Below, piece after piece: positions 18,307 to 29,374 of a DNA stretch of 64,000 nt. The first letter of the stretch is position 1; the number at the start of each line of letters is the position of its first letter. The stretch covers positions 1,612,001 through 1,676,000 of the forward strand of contig NZ_PGFH01000001.1 of NCBI RefSeq assembly GCF_002797685.1, written 5' to 3'. Source of the stretch: Salinibacterium amurskyense (GTDB lineage Bacteria; Actinomycetota; Actinomycetes; Actinomycetales; Microbacteriaceae). The position numbers and the translations under genes are program-made. The notes beneath the pieces were generated by a model that saw only the letters and a list, made by a program, of their open reading frames with translations, did no database searches and was not told the DNA's origin.

Positions 18307-19773
18307 ATGACAAACGCAACGACCGACAAGGCACCCAAGCAGGTCGCCATCAATGACATTGGATCTGCTGAAGATTTCCTCGCCGCGGTCGAAAAGACGC
18401 TGAAGTTCTTCAACGATGGTGACCTTATCGAAGGTACCGTCGTCAAGATCGACCGCGACGAGGTTCTCCTCGACGTCGGTTACAAGACTGAGGGTGTCAT
18501 TCCCTCTCGTGAACTTTCCATCAAGCACGACGTTGACCCCACTGAGGTCGTCAACGTTGGTGACACCGTTGAGGCCCTCGTTCTCCAGAAGGAAGACAAA
18601 GAAGGCCGCCTCATCCTCTCCAAGAAGCGCGCACAATACGAGCGTGCTTGGGGCGACGTCGAGAAGATCAAGGAATCGGATGGCGTTGTCACCGGTTCGG
18701 TCATCGAGGTCGTCAAGGGTGGACTCATCGTTGACATCGGACTTCGTGGATTCCTCCCGGCATCGCTCATCGAGCTGCGCCGTGTTCGTGACCTCACGCC
18801 GTACCTCGGCCAGGAGATCGAAGCCAAGATCCTCGAGCTCGACAAGAACCGCAACAACGTTGTTCTGTCGCGCCGTGCACTCCTTGAAGAGACGCAGTCG
18901 GCTAGCCGCACTTCGTTCCTCAACAACCTCGCCAAGGGCCAGGTTCGCAAGGGTGTCGTTTCCTCGATCGTCAACTTCGGTGCATTCGTTGACCTCGGCG
19001 GCGTAGACGGCCTCGTCCACGTTTCTGAGCTCTCGTGGAAGCACATCGAGCACGCTTCAGAAGTTGTTGAAGTTGGCCAGGAAGTTACGGTTGAAATCCT
19101 CGAGGTTGACCTCGAGCGCGAGCGCGTGTCGCTGTCGCTCAAGGCAACGCAGGAAGACCCGTGGCAGGTATTCGCCCGTACCCACGCAATCGGACAGGTT
19201 GCTCCCGGTAAGGTCACCAAGCTCGTTCCGTTCGGTGCGTTCGTTCGCGTCGCAGACGGCATCGAGGGCCTCGTGCACATCTCCGAGCTTTCGGGTAAGC
19301 ACGTTGAACTCGCCGAGCAGGTCGTGTCGGTTGGCGACGAAGTATTCGTCAAGGTCATCGACATCGACCTCGAGCGTCGCCGCATCTCGTTGAGCCTCAA
19401 GCAGGCCAACGAGGGTGTTGACCCCGAGGGTACCGAGTTCGACCCGGCTCTCTACGGAATGCTCACGGAGTACGACGACCAGGGTAACTACAAGTACCCG
19501 GACGGCTTCGACCCCGAGACCAACGAGTGGAAAGACGGCTTCGAGTCGCAGCGCGAGAAGTGGGAGCAGGATTACGCTGCTGCCCAGGGTCGCTGGGAAC
19601 AGCACAAGAAGCAGGTTGCCGCCGCAGCGATTCAGGAAGAATCGATCAGCAGCGCACCCGCCGGAGCATCCTCGTTCTCGAACGATGACGCTGCATCGAG
19701 TGCAGGCGCGGGAACGCTCGCAGACGACGAGACTCTCGCCGCTCTTCGCGAGAAGCTCTCGAGCAACAACTAG
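18307..19773 (+). CDS. rpsA: 30S ribosomal protein S1
   Basis: S1 binds mRNA and helps start translation. The 488 residues carry four S1 RNA-binding repeats, at about 38-107, 124-193, 210-280 and 295-365; the last two hold the classical NFGAFVDLGGVDGLVHVSE and PFGAFVRVADGIEGLVHIS cores. An acidic, Ser/Ala-rich tail follows. Four rather than six repeats is normal for actinobacteria. I start at the ATG at 18307 (MTNATTDKAPKQVA) with GGAG ten bases upstream; a GTG at 18193 lies before the predicted RNA start and would add 38 non-conserved residues. Confidence 0.97.
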   Translation: MTNATTDKAPKQVAINDIGSAEDFLAAVEKTLKFFNDGDLIEGTVVKIDRDEVLLDVGYKTEGVIPSRELSIKHDVDPTEVVNVGDTVEALVLQKEDKEGRLILSKKRAQYERAWGDVEKIKESDGVVTGSVIEVVKGGLIVDIGLRGFLPASLIELRRVRDLTPYLGQEIEAKILELDKNRNNVVLSRRALLEETQSASRTSFLNNLAKGQVRKGVVSSIVNFGAFVDLGGVDGLVHVSELSWKHIEHASEVVEVGQEVTVEILEVDLERERVSLSLKATQEDPWQVFARTHAIGQVAPGKVTKLVPFGAFVRVADGIEGLVHISELSGKHVELAEQVVSVGDEVFVKVIDIDLERRRISLSLKQANEGVDPEGTEFDPALYGMLTEYDDQGNYKYPDGFDPETNEWKDGFESQREKWEQDYAAAQGRWEQHKKQVAAAAIQEESISSAPAGASSFSNDDAASSAGAGTLADDETLAALREKLSSNN

Positions 19774-19791
19774 TAGTACCTAGCTGAACGT

Positions 19792-19823
19792 TGTGGCCAG
19801 TCTCCTTCGGGAGGCTGGCCACA
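19792..19823 (+). terminator. UUCG hairpin after rpsA
   Basis: TGTGGCCAGTCTCC (19792-19805) pairs with 19810-19823 over 14 positions, with one G-U, across a TTCG loop. No U-run follows. It lies between convergent rpsA and the DUF4126 gene. Confidence 0.75.
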
Positions 19824-19851
19824 GTCAGTTAAGGCGGAGTCTGTCTGAGCG

Positions 19852-20442
19852 CTAAGAAATGCGAGCTTTGAGCCGACGAGCTCGCCTCACTCGCACTACA
19901 AGCAGAGCGATAAGCCCCGCGAGCGCGATCGTGCCGATCACCGGGACGATCAATGCGAGCAGACTGAGCACAACGCTGCTGATGTCTTCTACAGTGCTTA
20001 CGACCGGCGCTGCTACTCCAGCTGTTGCCGCATTGAGCACCGGGCGGGCCGCCATCTTCGTGGCATGGGTACCCAGCGCGAGTATTATTCCGATCACGAC
20101 GGGCACCCAGGCGCTCGACGAGAAAAAGGATGCGGGGTCGGTGACGACCGCTGTTTCTGAGGCAGCCCCGGTCCCAAAAGCGATGCCGCCGGCTGCCGGT
20201 CGGACGATGGTTTGGAGCCAGTCGTTGATTGAGTCGACCATTGGCACCTTGTCGGCGATGACCTCGACGACGAGAAGTACGCCGAGGATCGCAATCACCC
20301 AAGGATTCTCCAGCCAAACCCAGGCGCTGGGCAACTCGACGAAATCCAGTGTTCGGCCCGCGACCCCGAGCACGAGCAGGGGTATGTACGCGTTAAGACC
20401 GGCCGCCACAGCGAGTCCGCTACCGGTGAGAACTTCGAGCAT
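19852..20442 (-). CDS. DUF4126 family membrane protein
   Basis: A 196-residue protein with about five hydrophobic segments, alanine/valine/isoleucine-rich, and a basic C-terminus (VRVRRARRLKARIS). The N-terminus LTGSGLAVAAGLNAYIPLLVLG and the loop ADKVPMVDSINDWLQTIVRPAAG match DUF4126, a bacterial membrane family of unknown function. The start is the ATG at 20440-20442, with AGGA upstream; longer frames overlap coaE. It is divergent from coaE, with start codons 40 bases apart. Confidence 0.8.
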   Translation of the reverse strand: MLEVLTGSGLAVAAGLNAYIPLLVLGVAGRTLDFVELPSAWVWLENPWVIAILGVLLVVEVIADKVPMVDSINDWLQTIVRPAAGGIAFGTGAASETAVVTDPASFFSSSAWVPVVIGIILALGTHATKMAARPVLNAATAGVAAPVVSTVEDISSVVLSLLALIVPVIGTIALAGLIALLVVRVRRARRLKARIS

Positions 20443-20469
20443 CCGCAGATCCTTTCGACAGGCTGAGGC

Positions 20470-20475
20470 TAGCAT
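20470..20475 (+). promoter_or_regulatory. coaE leaderless -10 box
   Basis: TAGCAT ends six bases before the ATG at 20482 with no ribosome binding site between. Confidence 0.45.
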
Positions 20476-20481
20476 TAGGGC

Positions 20482-21099
20482 ATGCATTTGATAGCGCTCA
20501 CTGGAGGCATTGCCTCGGGTAAATCGACCGTCGCGGCGCGTTGGGCGGAGCACGGAGCCGTCGTTGTCGATGCGGATGTGCTGGCACGAGAGGTCGTGGA
20601 GCCGGGGTCACCAACGCTCGGTGCGATTGCGGAGCGTTTCGGCGCGCACGTGTTGCGGAGCGACGGGGCGCTCGACCGTCAAGCACTTGGGGCACACATC
20701 TTTGGCGATGCGAAGGCGCGCGAAGCACTGAACGCGATCACGCATCCCGCCATTAGCGCTCTTGCGCATCGACGCTTCGAGCAGGCCGCTGAGCAGAACC
20801 CTGGCGTGTTCGTCATCTACGATGTGCCGCTGCTCGTGGAGTCCGGTCAGCCACTGGCGAAGTTTGAGGCGGTCGTAACGGTCGAGGCCGATGCGGAGCG
20901 TCGAGTGCAACGGCTCATTACCCATCGGGGCATGGATCGCAGCGAGGCAGAGCGTCGCGTTGCATCGCAAGCAACTGGCGATCAGCGCCGTGCCATTGCC
21001 GACTTCGTCGTCGATTCCGGTGACGACCTGGAGAGCACCGTCGCCCGAGCGGATGACGTGTGGCACCAACTCCGCAACAAGCTGGTGCCTTCGCCCTAA
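20482..21099 (+). CDS. coaE: Dephospho-CoA kinase
   Basis: CoaE phosphorylates the 3'-hydroxyl of dephospho-CoA, the last step of coenzyme A synthesis. The 205-residue length fits a stand-alone kinase. The P-loop GGIASGKST is at residues 8-16 and is followed by DADVLAREVVEPG, which binds the substrate. The ATG is probably used on a leaderless transcript. uvrB follows after 60 bases, a common actinobacterial pairing. Confidence 0.95.
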   Translation: MHLIALTGGIASGKSTVAARWAEHGAVVVDADVLAREVVEPGSPTLGAIAERFGAHVLRSDGALDRQALGAHIFGDAKAREALNAITHPAISALAHRRFEQAAEQNPGVFVIYDVPLLVESGQPLAKFEAVVTVEADAERRVQRLITHRGMDRSEAERRVASQATGDQRRAIADFVVDSGDDLESTVARADDVWHQLRNKLVPSP

Positions 21100-21147
21100 A
21101 CGTGCGCTAGACGCTCGACTCTCAGGCTCGTTGTCAGTGCCCTTGTT

Positions 21148-21153
21148 TACACT
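21148..21153 (+). promoter_or_regulatory. uvrB leaderless -10 box
   Basis: TACACT ends six bases before the ATG at 21160. GAGGG directly abuts the ATG, too close to act as a normal Shine-Dalgarno site. I see no actinobacterial LexA box (TCGAAC-N4-GTTCGA) in the 60 bases upstream. Confidence 0.45.
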
Positions 21154-21159
21154 TGAGGG

Positions 21160-23232
21160 ATGCAACCAACTCGATCTGTGCGTCCTTTTGAGGTGATCAG
21201 CGAGTACTCGCCTTCGGGTGACCAACCTCAAGCGATCAAGGAATTGGCTCAGCGCATCAACGCGGGCGAAACAGACATCGTGCTGTTGGGTGCTACCGGC
21301 ACGGGTAAATCCGCAACCACCGCGTGGCTAATCGAGCAGGTGCAGCGCCCCACGCTCATCATGTCGCACAACAAGACTCTCGCGGCTCAGCTCGCTAATG
21401 AGTTCCGCGATTTGATGCCCAACAACGCTGTCGAGTATTTCGTGTCTTATTACGACTATTACCAGCCTGAGGCCTACATTCCTCAGACAGATACCTTCAT
21501 CGAGAAAGACTCCTCAGTTAACGCCGAGGTTGAGCGTCTCCGTCACTCCACTACAAACTCGCTACTGAGCCGCCGCGACACCGTGGTGGTTTCGACGGTG
21601 TCAAGCATTTACGGGTTGGGCGCCGCAGAGTCCTACTTGGAAGCGATGATTGCTCTGCAGGTAGGCATGCGCATCGATCGGGAAGCGCTCATTCGCAAGT
21701 TCGTCGGCATGCAGTACCAGCGCAACGACTACGACTTCTCCCGCGGTAATTTTCGAGTGCGTGGCGACACTATTGAGATCATCCCGGTGTACGAAGAGTT
21801 AGCTATTCGCATCGAGATGTTCGGCGATGAGATCGAAGCCCTCTACTCGCTGCACCCGCTCACGGGCGAAATCGTGAAAAAGATGGACTCAGTTTCCGTC
21901 TTCCCCGGCACGCACTATTCGGCCAGCCCCGAAACGATCAAGACCGCTATCGTCTCGATCCAAGAGGAACTGGCCGATCGCCTCGCCGTTCTGGAACGTC
22001 AGGGAAAGCTTCTCGAAGCACAGCGTCTTCGCATGCGCACGACGTTCGACATCGAAATGATGGAACAGATCGGGTTCTGCAACGGCATCGAGAACTACTC
22101 GCTCCACATGGACGGCCGCCAACCGGGGGAGCCGCCGAGCTGTTTGCTCGATTATTTCCCCGATGACTTCCTCGTTGTGCTCGATGAGTCGCACGTCACG
22201 GTGCCTCAAATTGGTGCGATGTACGAGGGCGACGCCTCTCGCAAGCGCACTTTGGTGGAGCATGGCTTCCGCCTCCCCAGTGCGCTCGATAACCGACCGC
22301 TCAAGTGGGAAGAATTTCTCGACCGGGTGGGCCAGAAGGTTTATCTTTCGGCGACGCCCGGTAAGTACGAACTCGGAATCACCGACTCCATCGTTGAGCA
22401 GGTCATCCGCCCCACGGGTCTTATCGACCCTCAGATCGTCGTCAAGCCGTCGAAGGGGCAGATCGATGATCTGCTCGAACAAATCACGGCGCGGGTGGAG
22501 AAGAACGAACGCATCTTGGTGACTACGCTCACGAAGAAGATGGCAGAAGAGCTCACCGAGTTCCTCTCAGAAAACGGCGTACGCGTGCGCTACCTGCATT
22601 CGGATGTCGATACGCTGCGCCGAGTTGAACTGCTCACAGAACTCCGCCAGGGCGTCTACGACGTGCTCGTCGGCATCAACCTGCTACGTGAGGGTCTCGA
22701 CCTTCCTGAGGTGTCGCTCGTGGCGATTCTCGACGCCGATAAGGAAGGCTTCCTCCGCTCTTCGACCTCCCTCATCCAGACCATTGGTCGAGCCGCGCGT
22801 AACGTCTCGGGCGAAGTGCACATGTACGCCGACGTGGTGACGCGCTCGATGGCTTTCGCGATCGAAGAAACCGACCGGCGCCGAGAAAAGCAGATCGCCT
22901 ACAACACCGAACACGGAATCGATCCTCAACCTCTTCGAAAGAAGATTGCTGACATCACTGATGCGTTGCTCCGCGAAGGTGCAGATACCGCTGAACTGCT
23001 CGCCACGCGCAGCCGGGACGGAAAGAAGCGCGCTCCGACGCCGAATCTCAAGCGAGAGGGAATCGCGGCCGCGGGCGGGAACGATCTCGAGCAAATAGTT
23101 TCAGACCTCAACGAACAGATGCTGCAGGCAGCATCCGAATTGAAATTTGAGCTCGCTGCTCGACTGCGCGATGAAGTTCAAGATCTCAAGAAAGAACTGC
23201 GGCAGATGGAGCAGGCAGGTCACTTGAAATAG
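21160..23232 (+). CDS. uvrB: Excinuclease ABC subunit B
   Basis: UvrB is the helicase-like core of nucleotide excision repair, loaded on damage by UvrA and then recruiting UvrC. The 690 residues include Walker [10 protein letters not shown] (about 44-51), the DNA-inserting beta-hairpin segment [12 protein letters not shown] near 105, helicase motif [12 protein letters not shown], motif [11 protein letters not shown], and a C-terminal UVR domain ([20 protein letters not shown]) that binds UvrC. uvrA and uvrC lie a short way downstream. Confidence 0.98.
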   Translation: MQPTRSVRPFEVISEYSPSGDQPQAIKELAQRINAGETDIVLLGATGTGKSATTAWLIEQVQRPTLIMSHNKTLAAQLANEFRDLMPNNAVEYFVSYYDYYQPEAYIPQTDTFIEKDSSVNAEVERLRHSTTNSLLSRRDTVVVSTVSSIYGLGAAESYLEAMIALQVGMRIDREALIRKFVGMQYQRNDYDFSRGNFRVRGDTIEIIPVYEELAIRIEMFGDEIEALYSLHPLTGEIVKKMDSVSVFPGTHYSASPETIKTAIVSIQEELADRLAVLERQGKLLEAQRLRMRTTFDIEMMEQIGFCNGIENYSLHMDGRQPGEPPSCLLDYFPDDFLVVLDESHVTVPQIGAMYEGDASRKRTLVEHGFRLPSALDNRPLKWEEFLDRVGQKVYLSATPGKYELGITDSIVEQVIRPTGLIDPQIVVKPSKGQIDDLLEQITARVEKNERILVTTLTKKMAEELTEFLSENGVRVRYLHSDVDTLRRVELLTELRQGVYDVLVGINLLREGLDLPEVSLVAILDADKEGFLRSSTSLIQTIGRAARNVSGEVHMYADVVTRSMAFAIEETDRRREKQIAYNTEHGIDPQPLRKKIADITDALLREGADTAELLATRSRDGKKRAPTPNLKREGIAAAGGNDLEQIVSDLNEQMLQAASELKFELAARLRDEVQDLKKELRQMEQAGHLK

Positions 23233-23305
23233 CGGCCGTGCGTGCCAGCGCCAAACGCGATCGCAGCGGTTGTAGGTGCCCTGACGCGAGGAGCGGCTGT
23301 TCGCC

Positions 23306-24436
23306 CTAGTTGCGCAGCGATTCATGGAGAGCGAGGAGAGTTCGCTCTGATTCGGCGGAGTCATAGGCGAGCGCTGTAGCACGCGCAGCATTTCGCCTAT
23401 TCTCGACCGGCTCACCTTGAATGATGCGCAGTGCGTGTTCAATATGGGTCAGGTCCGGCTCGACTGAGAGTCCGCCACCGTCGACGAATAGGAGCGATGG
23501 GCTGCAGGCGCTGGTTGCAACAACGGGCGTTCCTGAGGCGAGCGACTCCAACGCAACCGCGTGACCGTCATGGCTTCCGACTGTCACTAAGGTGATGTCA
23601 GCGGTGGCAAAAACTTCGGCTCGTTCAGCGAGCTCGAGATCCCTTGCGCTCAGAAACTGTACGGGCAGCTCGATAGTGCTGCGCTCCAGACGCCCCAGAA
23701 GCGGTCCATCTCCCAGAATCACCAGATGAACATTCTCGCCGGCTGCAACGAGCCGCTTCACCACGTCGACGGCGAGGGCAGGTATACCGGCAGCGGTGAG
23801 GGGCGTTGCGCACAGAAGGACCATGTCCGCATCGCTGGAATCGCGAAGGGTGCTGTTGTGGCGAAGCGGCGAGAACACCTCTAGGTTTACGCCCGCCGGA
23901 GAGTGGGTCAACTCATCATCGCTAGCTGTTGCTGAGACAGCTGCTGCATTCGCTGCGCGAGCGCTGTCGCCCGCATCCTGTACGGAGTCGGGCGTATTTT
24001 CTGGATGCACGAGCCCCTGAGCGATGGGAGCCACGCTGACTACCCGGCCGTAACCGACGAGGTCATGGATGCTCGGCGCAGCATTGTTGGATGGGTCGAC
24101 AATGTAAATCGCGGGAATACGGTTCTGTTGCGCCCACGACCCGATTTCACGAGCGCTCAGGCGATCGGCGACCTCAATGTGATCGGGAACAAGCTTCTCG
24201 AGTGCATGCCGAATCGCTTTCGCTATCGGCACAAAGCCACGAGATAGCGAGCGTCCCCGAGCGGGAACGGTAATAACCGTGCCGTACTCAGCCCACGCCA
24301 CAGATGCCTCTTTACCCGGAACAATGACCGTAAATTCGTGGCCTGCTGCTCGGTAAGCGAGTCCGCGAGAGCGAACCGCGCTCGACGGGCCGAGCGGGGG
24401 AGCAGTGAAGAAACTCGTGACGTGCGCAATGTGCAT
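23306..24436 (-). CDS. Glycosyltransferase family 4 protein
   Basis: A 376-residue GT-B-fold enzyme. The N-terminal half begins [19 protein letters not shown], with [19 protein letters not shown] typical of GT4 donors/acceptors. The C-terminal half has [10 protein letters not shown] and [28 protein letters not shown], close to the E-x7-E nucleotide-sugar motif but with the first Glu replaced by Asp/His. The sugar and acceptor cannot be told from sequence. It is inserted on the opposite strand between uvrB and uvrA. The ATG at 24434-24436 has GATAAT six bases before it and is probably leaderless; 70 bases upstream add no conserved residues. Confidence 0.82.
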   Translation of the reverse strand: MHIAHVTSFFTAPPLGPSSAVRSRGLAYRAAGHEFTVIVPGKEASVAWAEYGTVITVPARGRSLSRGFVPIAKAIRHALEKLVPDHIEVADRLSAREIGSWAQQNRIPAIYIVDPSNNAAPSIHDLVGYGRVVSVAPIAQGLVHPENTPDSVQDAGDSARAANAAAVSATASDDELTHSPAGVNLEVFSPLRHNSTLRDSSDADMVLLCATPLTAAGIPALAVDVVKRLVAAGENVHLVILGDGPLLGRLERSTIELPVQFLSARDLELAERAEVFATADITLVTVGSHDGHAVALESLASGTPVVATSACSPSLLFVDGGGLSVEPDLTHIEHALRIIQGEPVENRRNAARATALAYDSAESERTLLALHESLRN

Positions 24437-24442
24437 GGTGCC

Positions 24443-24448
24443 ATTATC
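24443..24448 (-). promoter_or_regulatory. Leaderless -10 box of the glycosyltransferase
   Basis: On the minus strand GATAAT, five of six to the TATAAT consensus, ends six bases before the ATG. It is divergent from the uvrA promoter about 55 bases away. Confidence 0.45.
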
Positions 24449-24502
24449 CCGGTTGCTTCTCGCGCTACACGGCGAACGTACAGGCAATGTCAGTGGTCTC
24501 CG

Positions 24503-24508
24503 TAGAAT
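24503..24508 (+). promoter_or_regulatory. uvrA leaderless -10 box
   Basis: TAGAAT ends seven bases before the GTG at 24516. The interval AGGAAGA is purine-rich, so a very short leader with a ribosome binding site cannot be fully excluded. Confidence 0.5.
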
Positions 24509-24515
24509 AGGAAGA

Positions 24516-27389
24516 GTGACTACTGCACAGTCGATCCCCAATTCTCACCTCAGCGTCCGTGGCGCTCGGGTTCACAATCTCAAGAACGTCGACCTGGAGA
24601 TTCCGCGCGATTCTCTCGTCGTCTTTACCGGCCTTTCTGGTTCGGGTAAGTCGAGTCTTGCGTTCGACACGATTTTCGCGGAGGGTCAACGACGCTATGT
24701 TGAGTCTCTCTCGGCCTACGCCCGCCAGTTCTTGGGACAGGTGGATCGACCCGACGTCGACTTCATCGAGGGCTTGAGCCCTGCGGTTTCGATCGATCAG
24801 AAGTCGACCAACCGCAACCCTCGCTCTACTGTCGGCACGATCACAGAGATTTACGACTACATGCGGCTTCTGTGGGCTCGCATCGGTGTCCCGCATTGCG
24901 CCGTTTGTGGCGAGAAAATCGAGCGCCAATCGGTGCAGCAGATCGCTGACCAGCTCATGAAGCTCGAGACAGGCAAGCGCTACCAGGTGGTGAGCCCCGT
25001 GGTCTCGCAGAAGAAGGGCGAATTCGTCGATCTCTTCGCAGAACTCGCGTCGAGCGGTTACTCTCGCGCCATTGTTGACGGCGAAGTTGTGCAGCTCAGT
25101 GATCCGCCCAAGCTCAAAAAGCAGTTCAAACACGACATCTCCGTTGTCGTCGACCGTCTGGTCGCTGGCGACGATATCCTGACGCGTCTCACCGACTCCC
25201 TCGAAACTGCGCTTCGTCTCACCGATGGCACCGTTGCGATCAACTTTGTGGACGACGAGGGGGATGCCGCCTGGCGTTCGTTCTCCGAAAAACTGTCGTG
25301 CCCAAATAACCACCCCGTCCAACTCACCGAGATCGAGCCACGTACGTTCTCGTTCAATGCTCCTTTTGGCGCTTGCCCAGAGTGTTCAGGGCTCGGTACT
25401 CGCATGTCGATCGACGCTGAACTGCTCGTTGCTGACGACTCGGTGAGCCTTGCTGAAGGCGCGATTCTTCCGTGGGCTCAGGCGGGTAAGGGCCTCTATA
25501 ACTACTTTGAGAAGCTACTCGGTGGCCTTTCTCGTGATCTCGATTTTTCGTTGGACACCCCGTGGGGCGAATTGCCCGAAGACGTGCGGGAGGCCGTGCT
25601 CCGCGGCAACGACTTCAAGGTCTCTGTCAAATGGAAGAACCGTTACGGCCGGGAGATGAAGTACTCGACCGGCTTCGAAGGCGTGATTCCGTACATTGAG
25701 CGTAAGTATCTCGAGGCCGAGACTGACGTGCAACGTCAGCGTTACGCCGCGTACCTTCGAGAGATTCCGTGTCCTGTCTGCGACGGAAAACGACTCAAAC
25801 CTGAGGTCTTAGCTGTCACTGTCGCTGATAACAGCATTTCGGATATCTGCGAGCTCAGCTTGATTGATGCCTACGGTTTCATGAAGGAACTGGAACTCTC
25901 CGATCGGGATGCTCGGATCGCCGCGCAGGTGCTGCGTGAAATTCGTTTGCGCCTCGAATTCTTGGTTGAAGTAGGGCTGAGCTATCTCAATCTCGCGCGC
26001 GCAGCAGCCACGCTGAGCGGTGGAGAAGCGCAGCGTATCCGACTGGCAACCCAGATCGGTTCTGGCCTTACCGGAGTCCTCTACGTGCTCGATGAGCCCA
26101 GCATCGGCTTGCACCAGCGTGACAACCGTCGACTGATCGAGACGCTCGTGAAGTTGAAAAACCTCGGCAACACGCTCATCGTGGTCGAGCACGACGAAGA
26201 CACTATTCGAACAGCGGACTGGGTCGTTGACATTGGGCCGGGAGCCGGCGAGCACGGTGGAGAAGTCGTTCACTCCGGCTCCTACAAAGACCTTCTCAAG
26301 AACAAGAAGTCAATTACGGCTGATTACCTCTCGGGGCGAAAGGCTATCGAGACGCCGAAGAAGCGCCGCCCCGTCGACAAGAACCGTCAGATTGTGGTCG
26401 AAGGCGCCAAGGCCAACAACCTCAAGAACCTTACGGTCAAGTTCCCCCTGGGAACCTTCACGGCGGTGACGGGGGTGAGCGGGTCTGGCAAGTCCAGTCT
26501 CGTCAATGACATTTTGTACAAGGTGCTCGCCAACGAGCTCAACGGCGCACGCCAGATCCCGGGAAAGCACACACGCGTTACTGGCCTTGAGAACCTTGAC
26601 AAGGTTGTGCACGTTGATCAAAACCCGATCGGCCGCACTCCACGATCGAACCCTGCCACTTACACAGGAGTCTTCGACAAGATTCGAACCCTCTTCTCGG
26701 AGACCGCGGACGCTAAGGCGCGCGGGTATCTTCCCGGTCGCTTCAGTTTCAATGTCAAGGGCGGCCGTTGCGAGAACTGCTCGGGTGACGGCACGATCAA
26801 GATTGAGATGAACTTCCTCCCCGACGTTTACGTCGCGTGTGAAGTGTGCGGGGGCGCCCGGTACAACCGCGACACGCTCGCCGTGAAGTACAAAGCGAAG
26901 AACATCGCCGAAGTACTCGATATGCCGATCAGCGAGGCTGCAGAGTTTTTCGAGGCGATCTCCAGCATCCACCGGTTCTTGAAGACGTTGGAAGATGTTG
27001 GACTCGGCTACGTGCGGCTTGGCCAGAGCGCGACCACCCTCTCGGGCGGTGAAGCCCAGCGTGTCAAACTTGCGACTGAGCTGCAGAAGCGTTCCATGGG
27101 CCGCAGCATTTATGTTCTTGACGAGCCGACGACTGGTCTGCATTTCGAGGATGTACGTAAGCTGCTCCTCGTTCTTAACGGACTCGTCGACAAGGGCAAC
27201 ACTGTCATCGTCATCGAGCACAACCTGGACGTCATCAAGTCGGCGGACTGGCTCATCGACCTCGGTCCTGAAGGTGGTTCTGGCGGCGGTGAGTTGCTGT
27301 CCACTGGCACACCAGAAAAGGTCGCCAAGGTCGCTGGCAGCCACACTGGTCAGTTCCTCGCTGAGGTGTTAAGCGGCAACCGTGTCTAG
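24516..27389 (+). CDS. uvrA: Excinuclease ABC subunit A
   Basis: UvrA recognises bulky DNA damage as a dimer and loads UvrB. The 957 residues hold two ABC ATPase modules: Walker [13 protein letters not shown] at 39-50 and [10 protein letters not shown] near 651, each with an LSGGEAQR signature. Zinc-binding cysteine pairs are CAVCGEK and CPVCDGK in the first half and CENCSGDG...CEVCGGA in the second. The GTG at 24516 gives the standard [20 protein letters not shown] start and follows a -10 box, whereas an upstream ATG at 24405 lies inside the divergent gene. uvrC follows after 17 bases. Confidence 0.98.
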   Translation: MTTAQSIPNSHLSVRGARVHNLKNVDLEIPRDSLVVFTGLSGSGKSSLAFDTIFAEGQRRYVESLSAYARQFLGQVDRPDVDFIEGLSPAVSIDQKSTNRNPRSTVGTITEIYDYMRLLWARIGVPHCAVCGEKIERQSVQQIADQLMKLETGKRYQVVSPVVSQKKGEFVDLFAELASSGYSRAIVDGEVVQLSDPPKLKKQFKHDISVVVDRLVAGDDILTRLTDSLETALRLTDGTVAINFVDDEGDAAWRSFSEKLSCPNNHPVQLTEIEPRTFSFNAPFGACPECSGLGTRMSIDAELLVADDSVSLAEGAILPWAQAGKGLYNYFEKLLGGLSRDLDFSLDTPWGELPEDVREAVLRGNDFKVSVKWKNRYGREMKYSTGFEGVIPYIERKYLEAETDVQRQRYAAYLREIPCPVCDGKRLKPEVLAVTVADNSISDICELSLIDAYGFMKELELSDRDARIAAQVLREIRLRLEFLVEVGLSYLNLARAAATLSGGEAQRIRLATQIGSGLTGVLYVLDEPSIGLHQRDNRRLIETLVKLKNLGNTLIVVEHDEDTIRTADWVVDIGPGAGEHGGEVVHSGSYKDLLKNKKSITADYLSGRKAIETPKKRRPVDKNRQIVVEGAKANNLKNLTVKFPLGTFTAVTGVSGSGKSSLVNDILYKVLANELNGARQIPGKHTRVTGLENLDKVVHVDQNPIGRTPRSNPATYTGVFDKIRTLFSETADAKARGYLPGRFSFNVKGGRCENCSGDGTIKIEMNFLPDVYVACEVCGGARYNRDTLAVKYKAKNIAEVLDMPISEAAEFFEAISSIHRFLKTLEDVGLGYVRLGQSATTLSGGEAQRVKLATELQKRSMGRSIYVLDEPTTGLHFEDVRKLLLVLNGLVDKGNTVIVIEHNLDVIKSADWLIDLGPEGGSGGGELLSTGTPEKVAKVAGSHTGQFLAEVLSGNRV

Positions 27390-27406
27390 AACGCGAGGGA
27401 TGCACC

Positions 27407-29353
27407 GTGGCTAATACCGTCGCGTGGCGGCCCCGAGCGGGCGATATCCCGAACCAGCCAGGGGTCTACCGATTTACGGACGACAACAAGCGAGTGCTGT
27501 ACGTCGGTAAGGCGAAGAACCTTCGCGCCCGGTTGAGTAATTATTTTGCCCCTTTGGCGACGCTTCACGAGCGCACTCGGCGCATGGTTCTGTCAGCGTC
27601 GAACGTCGAATGGACGATTGTTGGCAATGACTTCGAAGCGCTCCAACTGGAGTACACCTGGATCAAGGAATTCGATCCACCTTTTAACGTTCAGTACAAA
27701 GACGATAAGTCTTACCCGTATTTGGCGATCACGATGGGTGACGAAGTTCCAAGAGTGCTAGTCACTCGAAACCGAAGCCTTCCCAATGCTCGCTATTTCG
27801 GACCGTATTCGCGCGCGTGGGCTATCCGGGACACTGTTGACGTATTACTCAAGGCGTTCCCGATGCGCAGCTGTTCCACGTCGGTGTACAAGCGCGCCCA
27901 GCAGACTGGACGTCCCTGCCTCCTCGGCGATATTGGCAAGTGCGCCGCTCCCTGCGTTGGCCGAGTGTCTCAAGAGGATCACAAGTCGATCGCTCTTGAC
28001 TTTGCCTCTTTCATGGCGGGCAACGATTCTCGAATGTTGGACTCCATCCGAGTGAAAATGACGGATGCCGCTGGCGAACAAGACTACGAATCCGCTGCGC
28101 GGTACCGCGATCAGATCGGCGCAATGGAGACTGCGCTCGCTAAGAACCAGATCGTGCTCTCCGAAGACGTTGACGCCGATTTCTTCGGCATCGCCCACGA
28201 CGAGCTTGCGGCTGCCGTACAGCAGTTCATCGTGCGCGGCGGGCGTATTCGCGGTGTGCGGGGCTGGGTTGTCGACAAAGAACTCGATGTCGAGCTCGGT
28301 GGACTAGTTGAATCGGTGCTCCAGAACGCTTATGACGACACCTCGCCGCCGCGCGACGTACTGGTACCGGCGCTGCCGGACGACAGCACAGCGCTCGAAG
28401 AGTGGCTAGCGCAACGGCGGGGTTTGGGGGCTCGGGTTCGGCTTCGGGTCGCCCAGCGTGGCGAGAAGGCAGCGCTTGCGCAAACCGTGGAGACAAACGC
28501 GAAGAACGCGCTCATGCTCTACAAGTCGAAGCGAAGCGGCGACTTCGTTGCCCGATCACAGGCGCTGGCTGATATTCAAGAAGCACTCGGCATGGCAGAA
28601 GCCCCATTGCGCATGGAGTGCTTCGATGTTTCACACCTTTCCGGAACCAACGTTGTCGCTTCCATGGTCGTGTTCGAAGACGGGCTACCAAAGAAGCAGC
28701 ATTACCGTCGTTTCAACATCGCAGAGACCACCGATGACACGGACTCGATCTACCAAGTGCTGAAGCGCCGCCTCGCTTACCTCGCTGCCGGCGATGCAGT
28801 CCCTACTGCAGCCGAGGTCGAAGAAGCAGCGATGCTAACGGAAAGCTCTAATGCGGCGGGCGACACTGCACGCTCCGCCGCCGAAAGTGACGTTGTTCCG
28901 GCACCACCGTCCAAGTTCGCCTATCCGCCACAACTTCTCATCGTGGATGGGGGTCAGCCCCAAGTGAACGCAGCGCAGCGCGCTCTCGAAGAATCGGGTG
29001 TCTCAGGCATCCAGTTGGCGGGAATCGCCAAGCGACTCGAGGAGATTTGGCTCCCGGATTCTGATTACCCCGTCATCTTGCCTCGAAACAGCGATGCGCT
29101 CTTCCTGATTCAACGTCTTCGCGATGAGGCTCACCGTTTCGCGATCACGCATCAACGTCAACGACGTTCCAAGGACATTTCTTCGGTGCTCTCCACCGTT
29201 CCGGGCCTCGGTCCCTCGCGTATCAAGGCGCTGCTCCAACACTTCGGTTCAGTGGCTCGGCTCAAGGCAGCCTCCGCTGAACAAATGAGCGAAGTGCCGG
29301 GCATCGGCGAGACCACGGCGGCTGCAATCATCGAGAAGCTGGGTCAGCGCTAG
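27407..29353 (+). CDS. uvrC: Excinuclease ABC subunit C
   Basis: UvrC makes both incisions around the lesion. The 648 residues contain an N-terminal GIY-YIG nuclease (here PGVYRF...VLYVGKA, with Val for Ile), a UVR domain near 200-235 that binds UvrB, an RNase H-like second nuclease ([15 protein letters not shown] near 405) and two C-terminal helix-hairpin-helix motifs ([25 protein letters not shown]). An Ala/Glu-rich insert near residues 465-505 is common in actinobacteria. The GTG start has GAGGGA upstream; it probably shares the uvrA transcript and precedes rapZ by 21 bases. Confidence 0.97.
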   Translation: MANTVAWRPRAGDIPNQPGVYRFTDDNKRVLYVGKAKNLRARLSNYFAPLATLHERTRRMVLSASNVEWTIVGNDFEALQLEYTWIKEFDPPFNVQYKDDKSYPYLAITMGDEVPRVLVTRNRSLPNARYFGPYSRAWAIRDTVDVLLKAFPMRSCSTSVYKRAQQTGRPCLLGDIGKCAAPCVGRVSQEDHKSIALDFASFMAGNDSRMLDSIRVKMTDAAGEQDYESAARYRDQIGAMETALAKNQIVLSEDVDADFFGIAHDELAAAVQQFIVRGGRIRGVRGWVVDKELDVELGGLVESVLQNAYDDTSPPRDVLVPALPDDSTALEEWLAQRRGLGARVRLRVAQRGEKAALAQTVETNAKNALMLYKSKRSGDFVARSQALADIQEALGMAEAPLRMECFDVSHLSGTNVVASMVVFEDGLPKKQHYRRFNIAETTDDTDSIYQVLKRRLAYLAAGDAVPTAAEVEEAAMLTESSNAAGDTARSAAESDVVPAPPSKFAYPPQLLIVDGGQPQVNAAQRALEESGVSGIQLAGIAKRLEEIWLPDSDYPVILPRNSDALFLIQRLRDEAHRFAITHQRQRRSKDISSVLSTVPGLGPSRIKALLQHFGSVARLKAASAEQMSEVPGIGETTAAAIIEKLGQR

Positions 29354-29359
29354 CTCGGG

Positions 29360-29365
29360 TAGTCT
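29360..29365 (+). promoter_or_regulatory. Possible -10 box before rapZ
   Basis: TAGTCT ends nine bases before the rapZ ATG; RNA would start two or three bases before it. This would give rapZ-whiA a near-leaderless promoter besides readthrough from uvrC. Confidence 0.35.
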
Positions 29366-29374
29366 GGACACACC

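Noticed and set aside
16849-19053. A 734-codon open frame on the minus strand across the DUF885 and rpsA genes
   Set aside because: It lies antisense to two well-supported genes with recognisable motifs, has a low-complexity charged translation and no ribosome site. Such frames arise from high-GC codon bias.
21100-21160. LexA (SOS) box before uvrB, and likewise before uvrA and polA
   Set aside because: No TCGAAC-N4-GTTCGA or close match is present. The nearest likeness before uvrA (GAACGTAC) has only one half-site.
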